41,574 nucleotides of DNA from an uncultured Sphingomonadales bacterium. Its GTDB lineage: Bacteria > Pseudomonadota > Alphaproteobacteria > Sphingomonadales > Sphingomonadaceae. The stretch is taken from assembly GCA_937870585.1 (NCBI GenBank), contig CALMZE010000176.1:1-41574 (forward strand), written 5' to 3'. Shown here one piece after another: positions 21,817 to 30,998 of this stretch; within the stretch, counting starts at the first letter, position 1, and every line of letters starts with the position of its first letter. Under the pieces are notes generated by a model that made no database searches, was not told the origin of the DNA, and was given only the letters and a program-made list of their open reading frames with translations. A program made the position numbers and the translations under genes.

Positions 21817-24105
21817 ATGGCCTATTGGCTTGCGCAGGCGGGCGATGCGCTCCAGACCGCCCCGCTCAAACGCTTTGATCCGCGCTACTGGACGGTCAAT
21901 TTCCCGCGCCCGATGATGGCCAGCGTCACAACCACCGGCCAGCACGGCCTGCGAGTTGATGCCATGTTCTACAAGGCGAACGACCTGTGCGGCCTGATCT
22001 GGGACGCGGAAGACAGCATCGACCATCCCTTGCTCGCCTATGAAACATCGCGTGATTTTTCCGGCTGTGTGCTGCGCTTTCACTGGCAATCGTCCGGGCT
22101 GATTGCGCTCGATGCGGTGAACGGCCCCACGCTCACCATCGAAGGGCGCGATGCCGATGGCGCACCGCACATCTGGTATGTGCGTTTGTGGAATTATGCG
22201 AATGGCACGCCGCAAGATGCTGACATCGTGCTGGATTTTGATGATCTGGCAGGCGGCTTCCTTTTGCCCGGCGAAGGGGACCCGGTGTGGCCGCATGATA
22301 TTGATCGCCTCTTTGTCTCGCTGATCACGCCGGGCTATGACGGCACGGACACTCTGCTCGCCGCGCCTGCTCCGGCCTGGGTGGAGTTGAGCAACATGGC
22401 GTGTGACGGGCCGGGATCAGTGCTGAGCGTTGGCGATGTTCTGGTGCCGCCGCACGGCCTGTCTATCGCGACAGCCTATGATGATTGCTACAACCAGACA
22501 CCCGCGCGGCTGCTCCACACCATCCAGCGGCTGGGCTATCGCGGGTCGATCAACCATTATGTCGGGATGAGCCACTATTTCCGGCTCGAACCGCTGGGCA
22601 GCGATCATTATGTCAGCCTGTCGGGCGGCGCGCTCAATGTGCCGTGCGCGGCGTGGCACAATGATTTTGCCGCCAAAGCCAAGGCGCTGGATTACAGCCT
22701 GATCACCTCGGTCAGCTATGAACTGTTCGACGCGTATTGCTGGAATGACTGGAAGCAGCGGGCGTGGAATGGCGATGCCGCGCAGACCGGCTGGAGCCCG
22801 CCTTCCACCTTGCTCAGTCCGGCTCATGCGGGTGCGATGGGCTATCTGAAAGCGGTCGCGCGCGCCTTTGTGCAGATCGCAGTTGCGGCAGGCCATGCGC
22901 CCCGTTTCCAGATTGGCGAGCCGTGGTGGTGGATCATGCCCGATGGGTGCCCCTGCCTGTATGATGCGGCGGCCAAAGCGGCGCTGGGCGGCAGTCCAGT
23001 TGACATTCCCACAGTGCGATCTGCGAGCCTGACCAGCGCGCAAAAAACCCTGCTTGATGCCGCAGGCGCGCTGCTGGCGGCGTCCACGGCGGCGCTGGCG
23101 GCGGCGGTCAAAGCCGATCATGCGAGTTGCGAAACGCTGCTGCTCACCTTCCTGCCGACCACGCTTGATGCGGCAGCCCCGGAACTGCGCCGCGCCAATT
23201 TGCCTCTCGGTTGGGCCGCACCTGCGTTCGATGTGCTCCAGCTGGAAGATTATGACTGGATCACCGCCGGGAACGAAGCCTCAAGTGCAGCAGGCATCGC
23301 GCTTGCCCAGGCACGCCTCGGCTATCCGCCAGAGCAACGACACTATCTGTCCGGCTTTGTCCTGAACCCGGAAGACGCCGCGCAATGGCGCTTGATTGAT
23401 GCTGCCGCCGAACGCGCACAGGCGGCGAGCACGGCGGAAACCTTCCTTTGGGCGCTGCCGCAGGTTCAGCGTGACGGCTTTGTCCATTTTTCCATCGGAG
23501 ATGATGAGATGCAGGCATTTGATGACGAGCTCTTCCCGCTGGAAATCGGCAAGGGCGCTTCGGTCGAACCCGGCTTTTCCACGGCCATCGTCACCAGCGC
23601 GTCGGGCCATGAACAGCGCAACATGGACTGGGCGAGCGCGCGGATGCGCTATGATGCCGGGCCGGGGCTTCGCTCTGAAGAGGATGTGCGAACCCTGCTC
23701 ACCTTTTTCCGAGCGCGGCGCGGGGCGGCCAAGGCGTTCCGCTTCCGCGATCCGCTGGACCATGAGGCCCATGATGTGATGCTCGGCGCGGGCGATGGTG
23801 TGCGCGTGCGTTTTGCTTTGCTCAAGCGCTATGGCTCCGGCGCAGACGCCGAAGTGCGTCCGATCACCCACCCGGTTCCGGGCAGTGTGTCCGTGTCCAT
23901 CAATGGCACGCCTCAATCAACGGGCTGGAGTCTGGATGGAGACGCGATCTCCTTTGCCAGCGCGCCAGCCTCTGGGGCTGTCATCTCTGCCAGCTTCACC
24001 TTTGATGTGCCGGTGCGGTTCGAGGAAGATCGGCTGCGCATCGATTTGGCCATCTGGGCTGCCGGAGATGTGGCGAGTGTGCCGCTTGTTGAGGTGCGGG
24101 CATGA
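21817..24105 (+). CDS. Dit-like DUF2460 protein with a large N-terminal TIM-barrel-like region (GTA g12 position)
   Basis: The protein has 762 residues, over three times the ~210 of RcGTA g12. Residues ~572-762 form a complete DUF2460 distal-tail domain (FSTAIVTSASGHEQRNMDWA, RTLLTFFRARRGAAKAFRFRD, C-terminal PVRFEEDRLRIDLAIW). Residues 1-205 are a beta-rich head. Residues ~210-560 look like an alpha/beta barrel (LGYRGSINHYVGMSHYF, SVSYELFDAYCWNDWKQRAW, FQIGEPWWWIMPDG, DVLQLEDYDWI), interrupted near 400-460 by an Ala-rich helix. The arrangement resembles a family I recall as non-contractile tail sheath proteins in GTA-related phages; that identity needs profile search. It may wrap the tail tube or bind host glycans. 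Confidence 0.8.
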   Translation: MAYWLAQAGDALQTAPLKRFDPRYWTVNFPRPMMASVTTTGQHGLRVDAMFYKANDLCGLIWDAEDSIDHPLLAYETSRDFSGCVLRFHWQSSGLIALDAVNGPTLTIEGRDADGAPHIWYVRLWNYANGTPQDADIVLDFDDLAGGFLLPGEGDPVWPHDIDRLFVSLITPGYDGTDTLLAAPAPAWVELSNMACDGPGSVLSVGDVLVPPHGLSIATAYDDCYNQTPARLLHTIQRLGYRGSINHYVGMSHYFRLEPLGSDHYVSLSGGALNVPCAAWHNDFAAKAKALDYSLITSVSYELFDAYCWNDWKQRAWNGDAAQTGWSPPSTLLSPAHAGAMGYLKAVARAFVQIAVAAGHAPRFQIGEPWWWIMPDGCPCLYDAAAKAALGGSPVDIPTVRSASLTSAQKTLLDAAGALLAASTAALAAAVKADHASCETLLLTFLPTTLDAAAPELRRANLPLGWAAPAFDVLQLEDYDWITAGNEASSAAGIALAQARLGYPPEQRHYLSGFVLNPEDAAQWRLIDAAAERAQAASTAETFLWALPQVQRDGFVHFSIGDDEMQAFDDELFPLEIGKGASVEPGFSTAIVTSASGHEQRNMDWASARMRYDAGPGLRSEEDVRTLLTFFRARRGAAKAFRFRDPLDHEAHDVMLGAGDGVRVRFALLKRYGSGADAEVRPITHPVPGSVSVSINGTPQSTGWSLDGDAISFASAPASGAVISASFTFDVPVRFEEDRLRIDLAIWAAGDVASVPLVEVRA

Positions 24106-24923
24106 CCGCGCCGACGACGCCTTGGCTGCTCCCGGCACTCACCACACTTGCCTTTTGCTGGCGGCTCGACCGGCGCGACGGGATCGCACTGGGGTTTACC
24201 AGCCATGATCGCGATGTAAACCTTGGCGGCCTGATCTACCACGCCACACCCGGCATGATGCCCTCTGCCATCGAACAGTCGGACGGCTTTGATGCCGATA
24301 CGGTGGAAGTGCAAGGCCTGCTCACCAGCCACTTCATCCGGGCCGAAGATCTGGCCGCCGGGCGCTGGGATGGGGCGCGGCTGCGGCTCTACGGGGTAGA
24401 CTGGACCGATCCTGATGCAAACCCGCTCCTGCTGATCCAGGGCGATATCGGCCTTGTCAGTCAGGCAGGCGAGAGTTTCTCCGCCGAGCTGCGCGGGCCA
24501 ACCAGCCTGCTTGACGTGCCCGTGATGGAGACGACCAGCCCGCAATGCCGCGCGGCGCTGGGAGACCCGGCGTGCGGCGTCGATCTGGCTCCTCTGCGCA
24601 TGATGGTGCGTGTCACCGCTGATGACGATGCCGTGCTGAGCGTCGATCAACCGCTCACGCCCGGCCATTTCGCCTTTGGCGCGCTCAGGTGGTGTGACGG
24701 AGCCAATGCGGGCTTGAGCGGCCTCATCCTCGCCAATGATGCCACCTCTGTGACGCTCGCCGAATTTCCGCGCCTGCCCGTCTCTGCCGGAGACCGCGCC
24801 GAGCTAGTGCAAGGGTGCGACCGCACTCTGGCGACCTGTGCGCAGCGTTTTGGCAATGCGCTCAACTTCAGGGGCGAACCCCATTTGCCCGGCAATGATC
24901 TGCTGACCCGCTATGCAGGGTGA
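24102..24923 (+). CDS. DUF2163 tail hub protein (GTA g13)
   Basis: The 273-residue protein has an N-terminal DUF2163 region (LAFCWRLDRRDGIALGFTSH, RDVNLGGLIYHATPGM) and a C-terminal BR0599-type domain. Four Cys residues in QCRA, ACGVD, GCDRT and TCAQRF near the C-terminal half match positions expected for an Fe-S-binding hub in GTA baseplates. The ending GNALNFRGEPHLPGNDLL is characteristic. It starts four bases inside the preceding gene and overlaps the peptidase gene by 11 bases. Confidence 0.92.
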   Translation: MTAPTTPWLLPALTTLAFCWRLDRRDGIALGFTSHDRDVNLGGLIYHATPGMMPSAIEQSDGFDADTVEVQGLLTSHFIRAEDLAAGRWDGARLRLYGVDWTDPDANPLLLIQGDIGLVSQAGESFSAELRGPTSLLDVPVMETTSPQCRAALGDPACGVDLAPLRMMVRVTADDDAVLSVDQPLTPGHFAFGALRWCDGANAGLSGLILANDATSVTLAEFPRLPVSAGDRAELVQGCDRTLATCAQRFGNALNFRGEPHLPGNDLLTRYAG

Positions 24924-25302
24924 AGCCGCGCAGGCCCGCGCCCGCACACTTTTGGGCGTGCCCTTCCGGCTGCATGGCAGGTCTCCGGAAAGCGGGTTGG
25001 ACTGTATTGGCGTGATCGCCTTGGCCTATGACATTCAGGACAAAGCGCCCACCGGCTACAGCCTGCGCACCACCCGGCCCGAGCGCTGGATCGCCCTTCT
25101 AGACAGCTTGGCCATGCGCATCATCGAGCCCGAAATCGGCGCCGTGATGCTGCTCCAGCCGGGTGCTGCCCAACTCCATCTCGGGCTCTGGACCGGAAAA
25201 AGCCTGATCCATGCCGATGCCGGGCTGCGCCGTGTGGTGGAAACGCCGGGTACGCCGCGCTGGCCGGTGGTCGGCCTCTGGCGGCCTCATACAAAGGATT
25301 GA
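24913..25302 (+). CDS. NlpC/P60-type cell wall peptidase (GTA g14)
   Basis: This 129-residue tail-associated peptidoglycan hydrolase has catalytic Cys in SGLDCIGVIALAY near residue 31, first His in QLHLGLWTGK near 88 and a second polar site in LIHADAGLRRVV. The short form matches GTA g14 proteins that open the cell wall during DNA entry. The start overlaps g13 by 11 bases, and the next gene begins seven bases after its stop. All catalytic residues are present. Confidence 0.92.
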   Translation: MQGEAAQARARTLLGVPFRLHGRSPESGLDCIGVIALAYDIQDKAPTGYSLRTTRPERWIALLDSLAMRIIEPEIGAVMLLQPGAAQLHLGLWTGKSLIHADAGLRRVVETPGTPRWPVVGLWRPHTKD

Positions 25303-25309
25303 CTGCATC

Positions 25310-27496
25310 ATGGCCACTCTCATCCTGACCACGATTGGCTCTGTGCTGGGCGGACCGATTGGGGCTGCCATCGGCGCAACCATTGGCCAGCAGGTGGATC
25401 GCAGACTGTTCGCCCCCAAGGCGCGGTCTGGCCCCAGATTGTCAGACCTTTCGATCCAGACCTCCAGCTATGGCGCGGCCATCCCTAAGATTTTCGGCAA
25501 AGCCCGTGTGTCTGGCTCCGTGATCTGGTCCACCGATCTGGTGGAAACGCGCGAGAAGGTGAAAACCGGCAAGGGCCAGCCCAAGCAGACGGTTTACAGC
25601 TATGCCGCGAGCTTTGCGGTCGCTTTGTCAGGCCGACCGATCCGGTCAATCGGGCGTATCTGGGCGGATGGCAAGTTGCTGCGCGGTGCGGCGGGCGATT
25701 TCAAATCTCCCGTCACCATGCGCACGCATCTTGGCACGCCGGGCCAGGCTGCGGACCCGCTGATCATTTCGGCAGAAGGCGCAAGCCAGACCCCGGCCTA
25801 TCGCGGCCTCGCCTATGTGGTGTTTGAAGATTTTCAGCTGGGCGATTTTGGCAACCGCATTCCTTCTCTCAGCTTTGAAGTTGCGGCGGATGACGCGCCA
25901 GTGAGCATCGGCGCGATGGTCGAGACATTAGCTGATGGGCGGATTGCGGCGGACTGCCCGTCCTTGCTCGACGGCATCGCCATCACCGGCACCAGCCTAC
26001 GCGGCGTGCTGGAGACGCTCAACCCGACCATCCCGCTCTTTGCGACGAGCGGGCCAAGCGGCCTGACGCTGCGAGAAGCGGGCGGAGACCTGCGAAACAT
26101 TGATGCAACCCATCTCGGCGCGGCCACCGGAACGGAGCGACGTCCCCACATCCAGCGTGAGCGCCTGCCCGATGGCGGCCTACCATGCAGCCTGACACTT
26201 ACTTATTCTGACCCAAGTCGCGATTATCAGCCCGGCGCGCAGCGAAGTTGGCGCAATCATAGCGGGCGACTGGAAGAGCAGGTTGAACTGCCCGCCCATG
26301 TCTCGCCAACAGCCGCACGCACGTTTGCCGAACGGGCGCTCTCCTCGCGCTGGCTTAGGCGTGACACCGCCCGGATCAGCCTGCCATGGGGCGCTCTGGA
26401 CGTGCGGGCCGGGGACCGCGTGACGTGCCCCGGCCTTTCTGGAATCTGGCGCGTACGCAAACGCTCCCTGGAGCAGATGACAATCCATTGCGATCTTGAG
26501 CTGCTTGGCCCCGGCCAAGCCGCCATGCTGACGGGCGATGGTGGGCGAGCGGTTTCCGAACCCGATGCTACGCATGGCCCCACCGTGCTGCATCTGCTGG
26601 ATATTCCCGGGCTTTCCACAGGAATAGAAACCGCGCCGCATCTGCTGGTGGCGGCCAGTGGACCGCAAGCGGGTTGGCGGCGGGCTGCACTGTCGCTCAG
26701 TCTGGATCAGGGCATCACTTGGGCCCATGCCGGGATCACAGCCTTGCCCGCCACTTTGGGTCGCGCCACCTCGCCGCTCGGCAATGGGCCATGCAGCATC
26801 ATCGACCACGCCAACAGCGTGACCGTGCAACTGAAGAATCCCGGCGATACCCTGACAGACACTGACATGGCGGGCTTGCTTGCTGGACAGAATCTGGCGG
26901 CGCTGGGGCAGGAGCTGTTTCAGTTCCTCAACGCAGAGGCTTTGGCGGACGGGACATGGCGCTTGTCGGGATTGCTGCGAGGTCGGCGCGGCACCGAATG
27001 GGCCACCGCGACGCACATCATCGATGAGCCGTTCACACTGATCGAATCAGAAGCGCTGCTTTCCATCCCCGCACCAGTCCATTCTGGCCGGCTCGACGTC
27101 ATGGCCATTAGCGTCGGCGATGAAACGCCATCGCTTGCCCATCTCAACTTCACCAACATGGCTCTGCTGCCGCCTTCCCCCGTGCGCGTAACGACGCACG
27201 AATCCCCGGATGGCAGCATGGATGTGCGATGGATACGCCGCAGCCGCGCAGGCTGGGCCTGGCCCGATCAGATCGAAGCGCCGCTGGCTGAGGAAATTGA
27301 GCGATACCGGATCGATATACTGCCGCAGCCCGGCTTCCCCCGCAGCGTGGAAACGAACGAGTCTCTCTGGACCTATTCGGCAGCACAACGAGCGGCGGAT
27401 ATGGCCTTCGGCGCAACGCAGCTCAGCATCGCTATTCGCCAGATCGGCACGCATGGCCTGTCTCAGGCCGCTTTGATCCTTTTGCCTCTTTCATGA
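25310..27496 (+). CDS. Tail-tip hub protein (GTA g15-like, without evident TIM barrel)
   Basis: The 728-residue protein begins with a glycine-zipper-like hydrophobic segment (TIGSVLGGPIGAAIGATIGQ) and the phage-tail hub start SSYGAAIPKIFGKARVSGSV. Central blocks are FAVALSGRPIRSIGRIWADG, YVVFEDFQLGDFGNRIPSLSF and DVRAGDRVTCPGLSGIWRVR; the C-terminus has LSGLLRGRRGTEWA and a fibronectin-like end. Canonical RcGTA g15 is considerably longer and carries a TIM-barrel domain near the N-terminus; no such segment is apparent here. It probably forms the baseplate hub that contacts the recipient. Confidence 0.88.
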   Translation: MATLILTTIGSVLGGPIGAAIGATIGQQVDRRLFAPKARSGPRLSDLSIQTSSYGAAIPKIFGKARVSGSVIWSTDLVETREKVKTGKGQPKQTVYSYAASFAVALSGRPIRSIGRIWADGKLLRGAAGDFKSPVTMRTHLGTPGQAADPLIISAEGASQTPAYRGLAYVVFEDFQLGDFGNRIPSLSFEVAADDAPVSIGAMVETLADGRIAADCPSLLDGIAITGTSLRGVLETLNPTIPLFATSGPSGLTLREAGGDLRNIDATHLGAATGTERRPHIQRERLPDGGLPCSLTLTYSDPSRDYQPGAQRSWRNHSGRLEEQVELPAHVSPTAARTFAERALSSRWLRRDTARISLPWGALDVRAGDRVTCPGLSGIWRVRKRSLEQMTIHCDLELLGPGQAAMLTGDGGRAVSEPDATHGPTVLHLLDIPGLSTGIETAPHLLVAASGPQAGWRRAALSLSLDQGITWAHAGITALPATLGRATSPLGNGPCSIIDHANSVTVQLKNPGDTLTDTDMAGLLAGQNLAALGQELFQFLNAEALADGTWRLSGLLRGRRGTEWATATHIIDEPFTLIESEALLSIPAPVHSGRLDVMAISVGDETPSLAHLNFTNMALLPPSPVRVTTHESPDGSMDVRWIRRSRAGWAWPDQIEAPLAEEIERYRIDILPQPGFPRSVETNESLWTYSAAQRAADMAFGATQLSIAIRQIGTHGLSQAALILLPLS

Positions 27497-27520
27497 CCCT
27501 TACAACCGAACGGACTCCCT

Positions 27521-28021
27521 ATGCTTGAAACCACGCCACGCCTTGCACTCCCCCTGCTCACAGCCGGGCAGGCTCAAAAGGAAGTGACCCACAATGAAGC
27601 CCTGATCTGCGCCGACATGCTGATCCAGCCTGTCGTGCAAGCGATTGGCACTGGGTCGCCGCCAACGAATCCAGAACCCGGCCAATGCTGGGTCATAGGC
27701 GAGTCTCCAACCGGTGCCTGGACGGGCCATGCCCTTTGCATGGTCTGTTGGTCCGAGGCAGGATGGCTGTTTGCTTCCCCTTTCGAGGGAATGTCTGCGC
27801 TCAATCAATCGAATGGGCACATTATTCGGTATCAATCTGGCCAATGGGTTTCCGGCGATGTGAATGCTGCCCAAGTCAAGATCGGCGGTGTACAAGTGAT
27901 CGGCGCACAACGTCCTGCCATTTCAAACCCTTCCGGCGGCTCGACACTCGACAGCGAAGCGCGAATCACGATCGCATCCATCCTCACTGCCCTGCGGGAG
28001 CATGGCCTCATCGCGGCATGA
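27521..28021 (+). CDS. DUF2793 protein, possible tail-tip or fibre component
   Basis: This 166-residue protein begins with the DUF2793 hallmark TPRLALPLLTAGQAQKEVTHN (residues 4-24), then GQCWVIGESPTGAWTGHA and WLFASPFEGMSALNQSNG. These proteins are found at the ends of GTA-like and prophage tail clusters and may bind to fibres or glycans, but function is unproven. The gene lies 24 bases after g15 on the same strand, so it is the last gene of the cluster. No clear terminator follows in 28022-28171; only a small ATCGCT/AGCGAT stem (28056-28070) is seen. Confidence 0.85.
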   Translation: MLETTPRLALPLLTAGQAQKEVTHNEALICADMLIQPVVQAIGTGSPPTNPEPGQCWVIGESPTGAWTGHALCMVCWSEAGWLFASPFEGMSALNQSNGHIIRYQSGQWVSGDVNAAQVKIGGVQVIGAQRPAISNPSGGSTLDSEARITIASILTALREHGLIAA

Positions 28022-28171
28022 AACAGCGTTAAGCGGATCAATTTTCGCGACAGGAATCGCTCAAAGCGATGCATTTAGGCAACAGTTCGGCAAAAGCCCG
28101 CTTGCGCCAATGCCCCTCATTGTTTAGGACATTGTGGCTGTCCCATGTGACAAGGAAGAAAGGGGTTTATT

Positions 28172-29305
28172 ATGCGGAAGCTGGCCATCGTATTGGCGCT
28201 CGCTTCAACCGCCATCGCCTCGCCCGCTCTCTCGCGGGACGATTCGTGGTATTTGGGTGTTGAAGGCGGCGGGTCCATCGTTGAAGACGGAAAGCTCGCG
28301 ATTTCGAATGCAACCACTGGCGCTGCTATCGGTCAAGGCCGCACTGACAATGCGTACGGCTACGATTTCGACGGCATCATCGGCTATGATTTCGGCGGTT
28401 TCCGCCTTGAAGCTGAAGTTGGCTACAAGTCAGCCAATCTTGATGAATATGCTTCGACGGCGTCCACGGCCTATGCTTCGGCGGTCGGTGTGCTTGCTGC
28501 GGCTCCTGCCAACACATTCAACTATGCCGGTGGCAAGACCAACGCTCTCAGCTTCATGCTGAACGGCGTTCTTGATTTCGGTGAAGATGATGGCCTTCAG
28601 GGATTTGTTGGCGGCGGTGTTGGTATTGCTCGCACCAAGCTCAGCTACGCATTGAACCAGAAGGGCATTAGCTTCCTCGATGATTCAGATACGGGTCTGG
28701 CATGGCAGGCAATCGCTGGCATTCGCGCACCTGTGAGCGATCACTGGGATGTGGGTCTGAAGTATCGCTTCTTCAACGCAAGCAAGGTCGGCCTGATCGA
28801 CTATAACGGTCGTGCCAATGACACGCGTTATCGTTCGCACTCGCTGCTGGGTAGCCTGATCTACAACTTCGGTGGTGCGGAAGCTCCGCCGCCTCCCCCG
28901 CCGCCTCCCCCGCCGCCGCCTCCCCCGCCGCCGGAAGTTCCGCCGGCAGTGGTTTGCGCACCGGGGCCGTACATCGTGTTCTTCGAATGGGACAAGTCGG
29001 ACATCACGTCTGAAGCCGCTGGCATCCTTGATGGTGCGGTTTCCCAGTATGCGAACTGCGGCAACGCTGCGGTCATGCTGGCCGGCCACGCTGACAAGTC
29101 CGGTACGCCGAAGTACAACCAGGGTCTGTCGGAACGTCGCAACACTTCGGTCCGTGCATATCTGACCGGTCGTGGCATTCCTGACGGCGTGATCAGCACG
29201 CAGGCCTTCGGTGAAGGCGCACCGCGTGTCGATACAGCAGACGGTGTGCGTGAACTCCAGAACCGTCGCGTGGAAATCACGTACGGTCCGGGTTCGGGCC
29301 AGTAA
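28172..29305 (+). CDS. OmpA-family outer membrane protein
   Basis: A 377-residue protein with signal peptide (KLAIVLALASTAIASPALS, cleavage near residue 21), an N-terminal eight-strand barrel of the OmpA/Opacity type (SWYLGVEGGGSIVEDGK; VGLKYRFFNASKVGL), a run of 16 prolines (residues 239-254), and a C-terminal OmpA peptidoglycan-binding domain with GHADKSGTPKYNQGLSERR and QNRRVEITYG. It anchors the outer membrane to the cell wall. A ribosome site AAGAAAGGGG precedes ATG 28172. A perfect terminator follows. Codon use is biased to C/G-ending common codons as expected for an abundant protein. Confidence 0.95.
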   Translation: MRKLAIVLALASTAIASPALSRDDSWYLGVEGGGSIVEDGKLAISNATTGAAIGQGRTDNAYGYDFDGIIGYDFGGFRLEAEVGYKSANLDEYASTASTAYASAVGVLAAAPANTFNYAGGKTNALSFMLNGVLDFGEDDGLQGFVGGGVGIARTKLSYALNQKGISFLDDSDTGLAWQAIAGIRAPVSDHWDVGLKYRFFNASKVGLIDYNGRANDTRYRSHSLLGSLIYNFGGAEAPPPPPPPPPPPPPPPPEVPPAVVCAPGPYIVFFEWDKSDITSEAAGILDGAVSQYANCGNAAVMLAGHADKSGTPKYNQGLSERRNTSVRAYLTGRGIPDGVISTQAFGEGAPRVDTADGVRELQNRRVEITYGPGSGQ

Positions 29306-29326
29306 GCCTTTCGTCCTTCGGGATTG

Positions 29327-29364
29327 AAAAAGAGAGAGCCGGTCGAAAGACCGGCTCTTTTTTT
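29327..29364 (+). terminator. Intrinsic terminator after ompA-family gene
   Basis: AGAGCCGGTC (29335-29344) pairs perfectly with GACCGGCTCT (29349-29358) around a stable GAAA tetraloop, with A's before (29327-29331) and T's through 29364. A textbook strong terminator, consistent with a highly transcribed outer membrane protein gene. Confidence 0.97.
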
Positions 29365-29444
29365 GTGGCTTCAAGGAAATGCCCGGACTCCCGACCGATT
29401 ATTCCCTGTCCGGAAGGATGCGGCCCGGTATAAGATGGCGTCTT

Positions 29445-30998
29445 ATGGGCAAACCCTATCATCCATCGCGAATGGAGCCTTACAGGCAGGCCAAATGGAC
29501 CGGGCTCGCTATGCTCTTGGCCGCATGTGGTGCGCCTGCGCCTCAACAGCGCAGCGAACAGACCCTCGTTCGTCTGGCCGATGATGATATCAAGAGCATA
29601 GACCCACAGGCGTCATCCGATCTCGCCACCATGCGGATCGCCGCTGAACAGTTCGAAGGCGCGACGCGGCTCAATGCCAAGGGAGAGCCCGAACCCGGAC
29701 TGGCCATGAAGTGGCAAGCTTCACCCGACGGCCTGATGTGGCGCTTCGATATCAGACCCGGTTTGCGGTTCAGCGATGGCCAACCCATTGACCCACAAGC
29801 TCTGGTGGCCACATGGCAGCGCCTGACCGATCCCCGCTCAGCCTCTCCGCTTGCCGAATTGGCCCGGCCCATCGCCAGAATGAGCGTCGCCGATCCGCAC
29901 ACGCTCATCGTGAAGTTACGCCACCCCACGCCGCACCTTCCCGAACTAATGGCGCACCCCGCGCTTGCCGCGCTCCCGATACACCGGACAAACTGGACGA
30001 CTGAGCGCCCGGTCATCGCGTCGGGAGCCTATCGGCTGACAGCATGGGTGCTGGGCGATCATGTGCTGTTGGATCGCAATCCGGCATGGCATGATGGCCA
30101 TGCACCGCTTGCGCACATCGCGTGGAAACCGGTCAGCGACAGTCTCACCGGCATGAAGACTTTTTTGGGCCAGCAGGCCGATATTGCCAGCGAATTTCCA
30201 GCGTCGCGCCTTCAGGACTTGAAGCCGCGCCTCGGCCCGGCAGTCCATATTGCGCCCTACCGCGGCAGCTATTATTTTGCCTTCAACACAAGACGACCGC
30301 CCTTTAATGATGCCCGCGTCCGCCGCGCGCTCGATCTGGCTGTTGATCGCACATGGCTCACCCAATCGCTGATGGCCACAGGCGTGGCTCCGGCCCTGTC
30401 TGTGGTGCCACCAGCCTTGCTCAAAGCATGTGAGCGGCTTGTCCCCGCTCCACTTCCGATGCCCGCTCGTCTGGCCCAAGCGCGCGCTCTACTCCATGAA
30501 GCCGGCTATGGCCCCGCGCACCCCTTGCGCTTTTCCATCCGCTTTAACAGCGACGCAGACCATAAGCGCACAGCCGTGGCGCTGGCTGCGATGTGGGCGC
30601 CCCTTGGCGTCAAGGCAGAGCTTCTCAACAGCGAAGCCTCACTTCACTTTGCGAGCTTGCGGCGAGGCGATTTTGATCTCGCCCGGTCCGGCTGGATTGG
30701 TGACGTGTCTGCGCCGGAAAACTTCCTTTCGATCCACCGGAGCAGCGCCGGGCCGAGCAACTATTCGGGCTATTCCAATCAAGAGTTCGACGATGCGCTC
30801 GACCAAGCCGAACAAGAGGCCAACGCCCAGCGACGCGCCTGCGCGATGCGCAAGGCAACCGATATATTGGCCAGTGATGCGCCTGTTTTGCCACTTTGGT
30901 TCTATGTTTCCAAATCTCTTGTTTCAGATCGCGTCGCAGGATGGCAGGACAATCTGGCAAACGCCCACCCGAGCAGGACTTTATGGTTCAAACGCTAG
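29445..30998 (+). CDS. ABC transporter family-5 solute-binding lipoprotein
   Basis: This 517-residue protein of the OppA/DppA type has a lipoprotein signal with LLAAC as lipobox (Cys near residue 28). Family blocks include DDIKSIDPQASSDLATMRIA, SPDGLMWRFDIRPGLRFSDG, YYFAFNTRRPPFNDARVRRA (about 275-294) and DFDLARSGWIGD. The start is uncertain: ATG 29445 is chosen, 29472 would give a minimal signal; a TATAAG at 29429-29434 sits just upstream. No permease or ATPase gene is near, so it is an orphan binding protein, possibly for peptides, working with a transporter elsewhere. Its end overlaps the next gene by 16 bases. Confidence 0.88.
   Translation: MGKPYHPSRMEPYRQAKWTGLAMLLAACGAPAPQQRSEQTLVRLADDDIKSIDPQASSDLATMRIAAEQFEGATRLNAKGEPEPGLAMKWQASPDGLMWRFDIRPGLRFSDGQPIDPQALVATWQRLTDPRSASPLAELARPIARMSVADPHTLIVKLRHPTPHLPELMAHPALAALPIHRTNWTTERPVIASGAYRLTAWVLGDHVLLDRNPAWHDGHAPLAHIAWKPVSDSLTGMKTFLGQQADIASEFPASRLQDLKPRLGPAVHIAPYRGSYYFAFNTRRPPFNDARVRRALDLAVDRTWLTQSLMATGVAPALSVVPPALLKACERLVPAPLPMPARLAQARALLHEAGYGPAHPLRFSIRFNSDADHKRTAVALAAMWAPLGVKAELLNSEASLHFASLRRGDFDLARSGWIGDVSAPENFLSIHRSSAGPSNYSGYSNQEFDDALDQAEQEANAQRRACAMRKATDILASDAPVLPLWFYVSKSLVSDRVAGWQDNLANAHPSRTLWFKR

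Noticed and set aside
23281-23916. Minus-strand frame of 211 codons opposite the Dit-like gene
   Set aside because: Shadow frame within the DUF2460-containing gene; no ribosome site or known motif.
11417-28021. Classical temperate prophage
   Set aside because: No integrase, repressor, replication or lysis genes and no att-like direct repeats at the edges; gene order and gp10, g11 and DUF2163 types fit a GTA-like element better.
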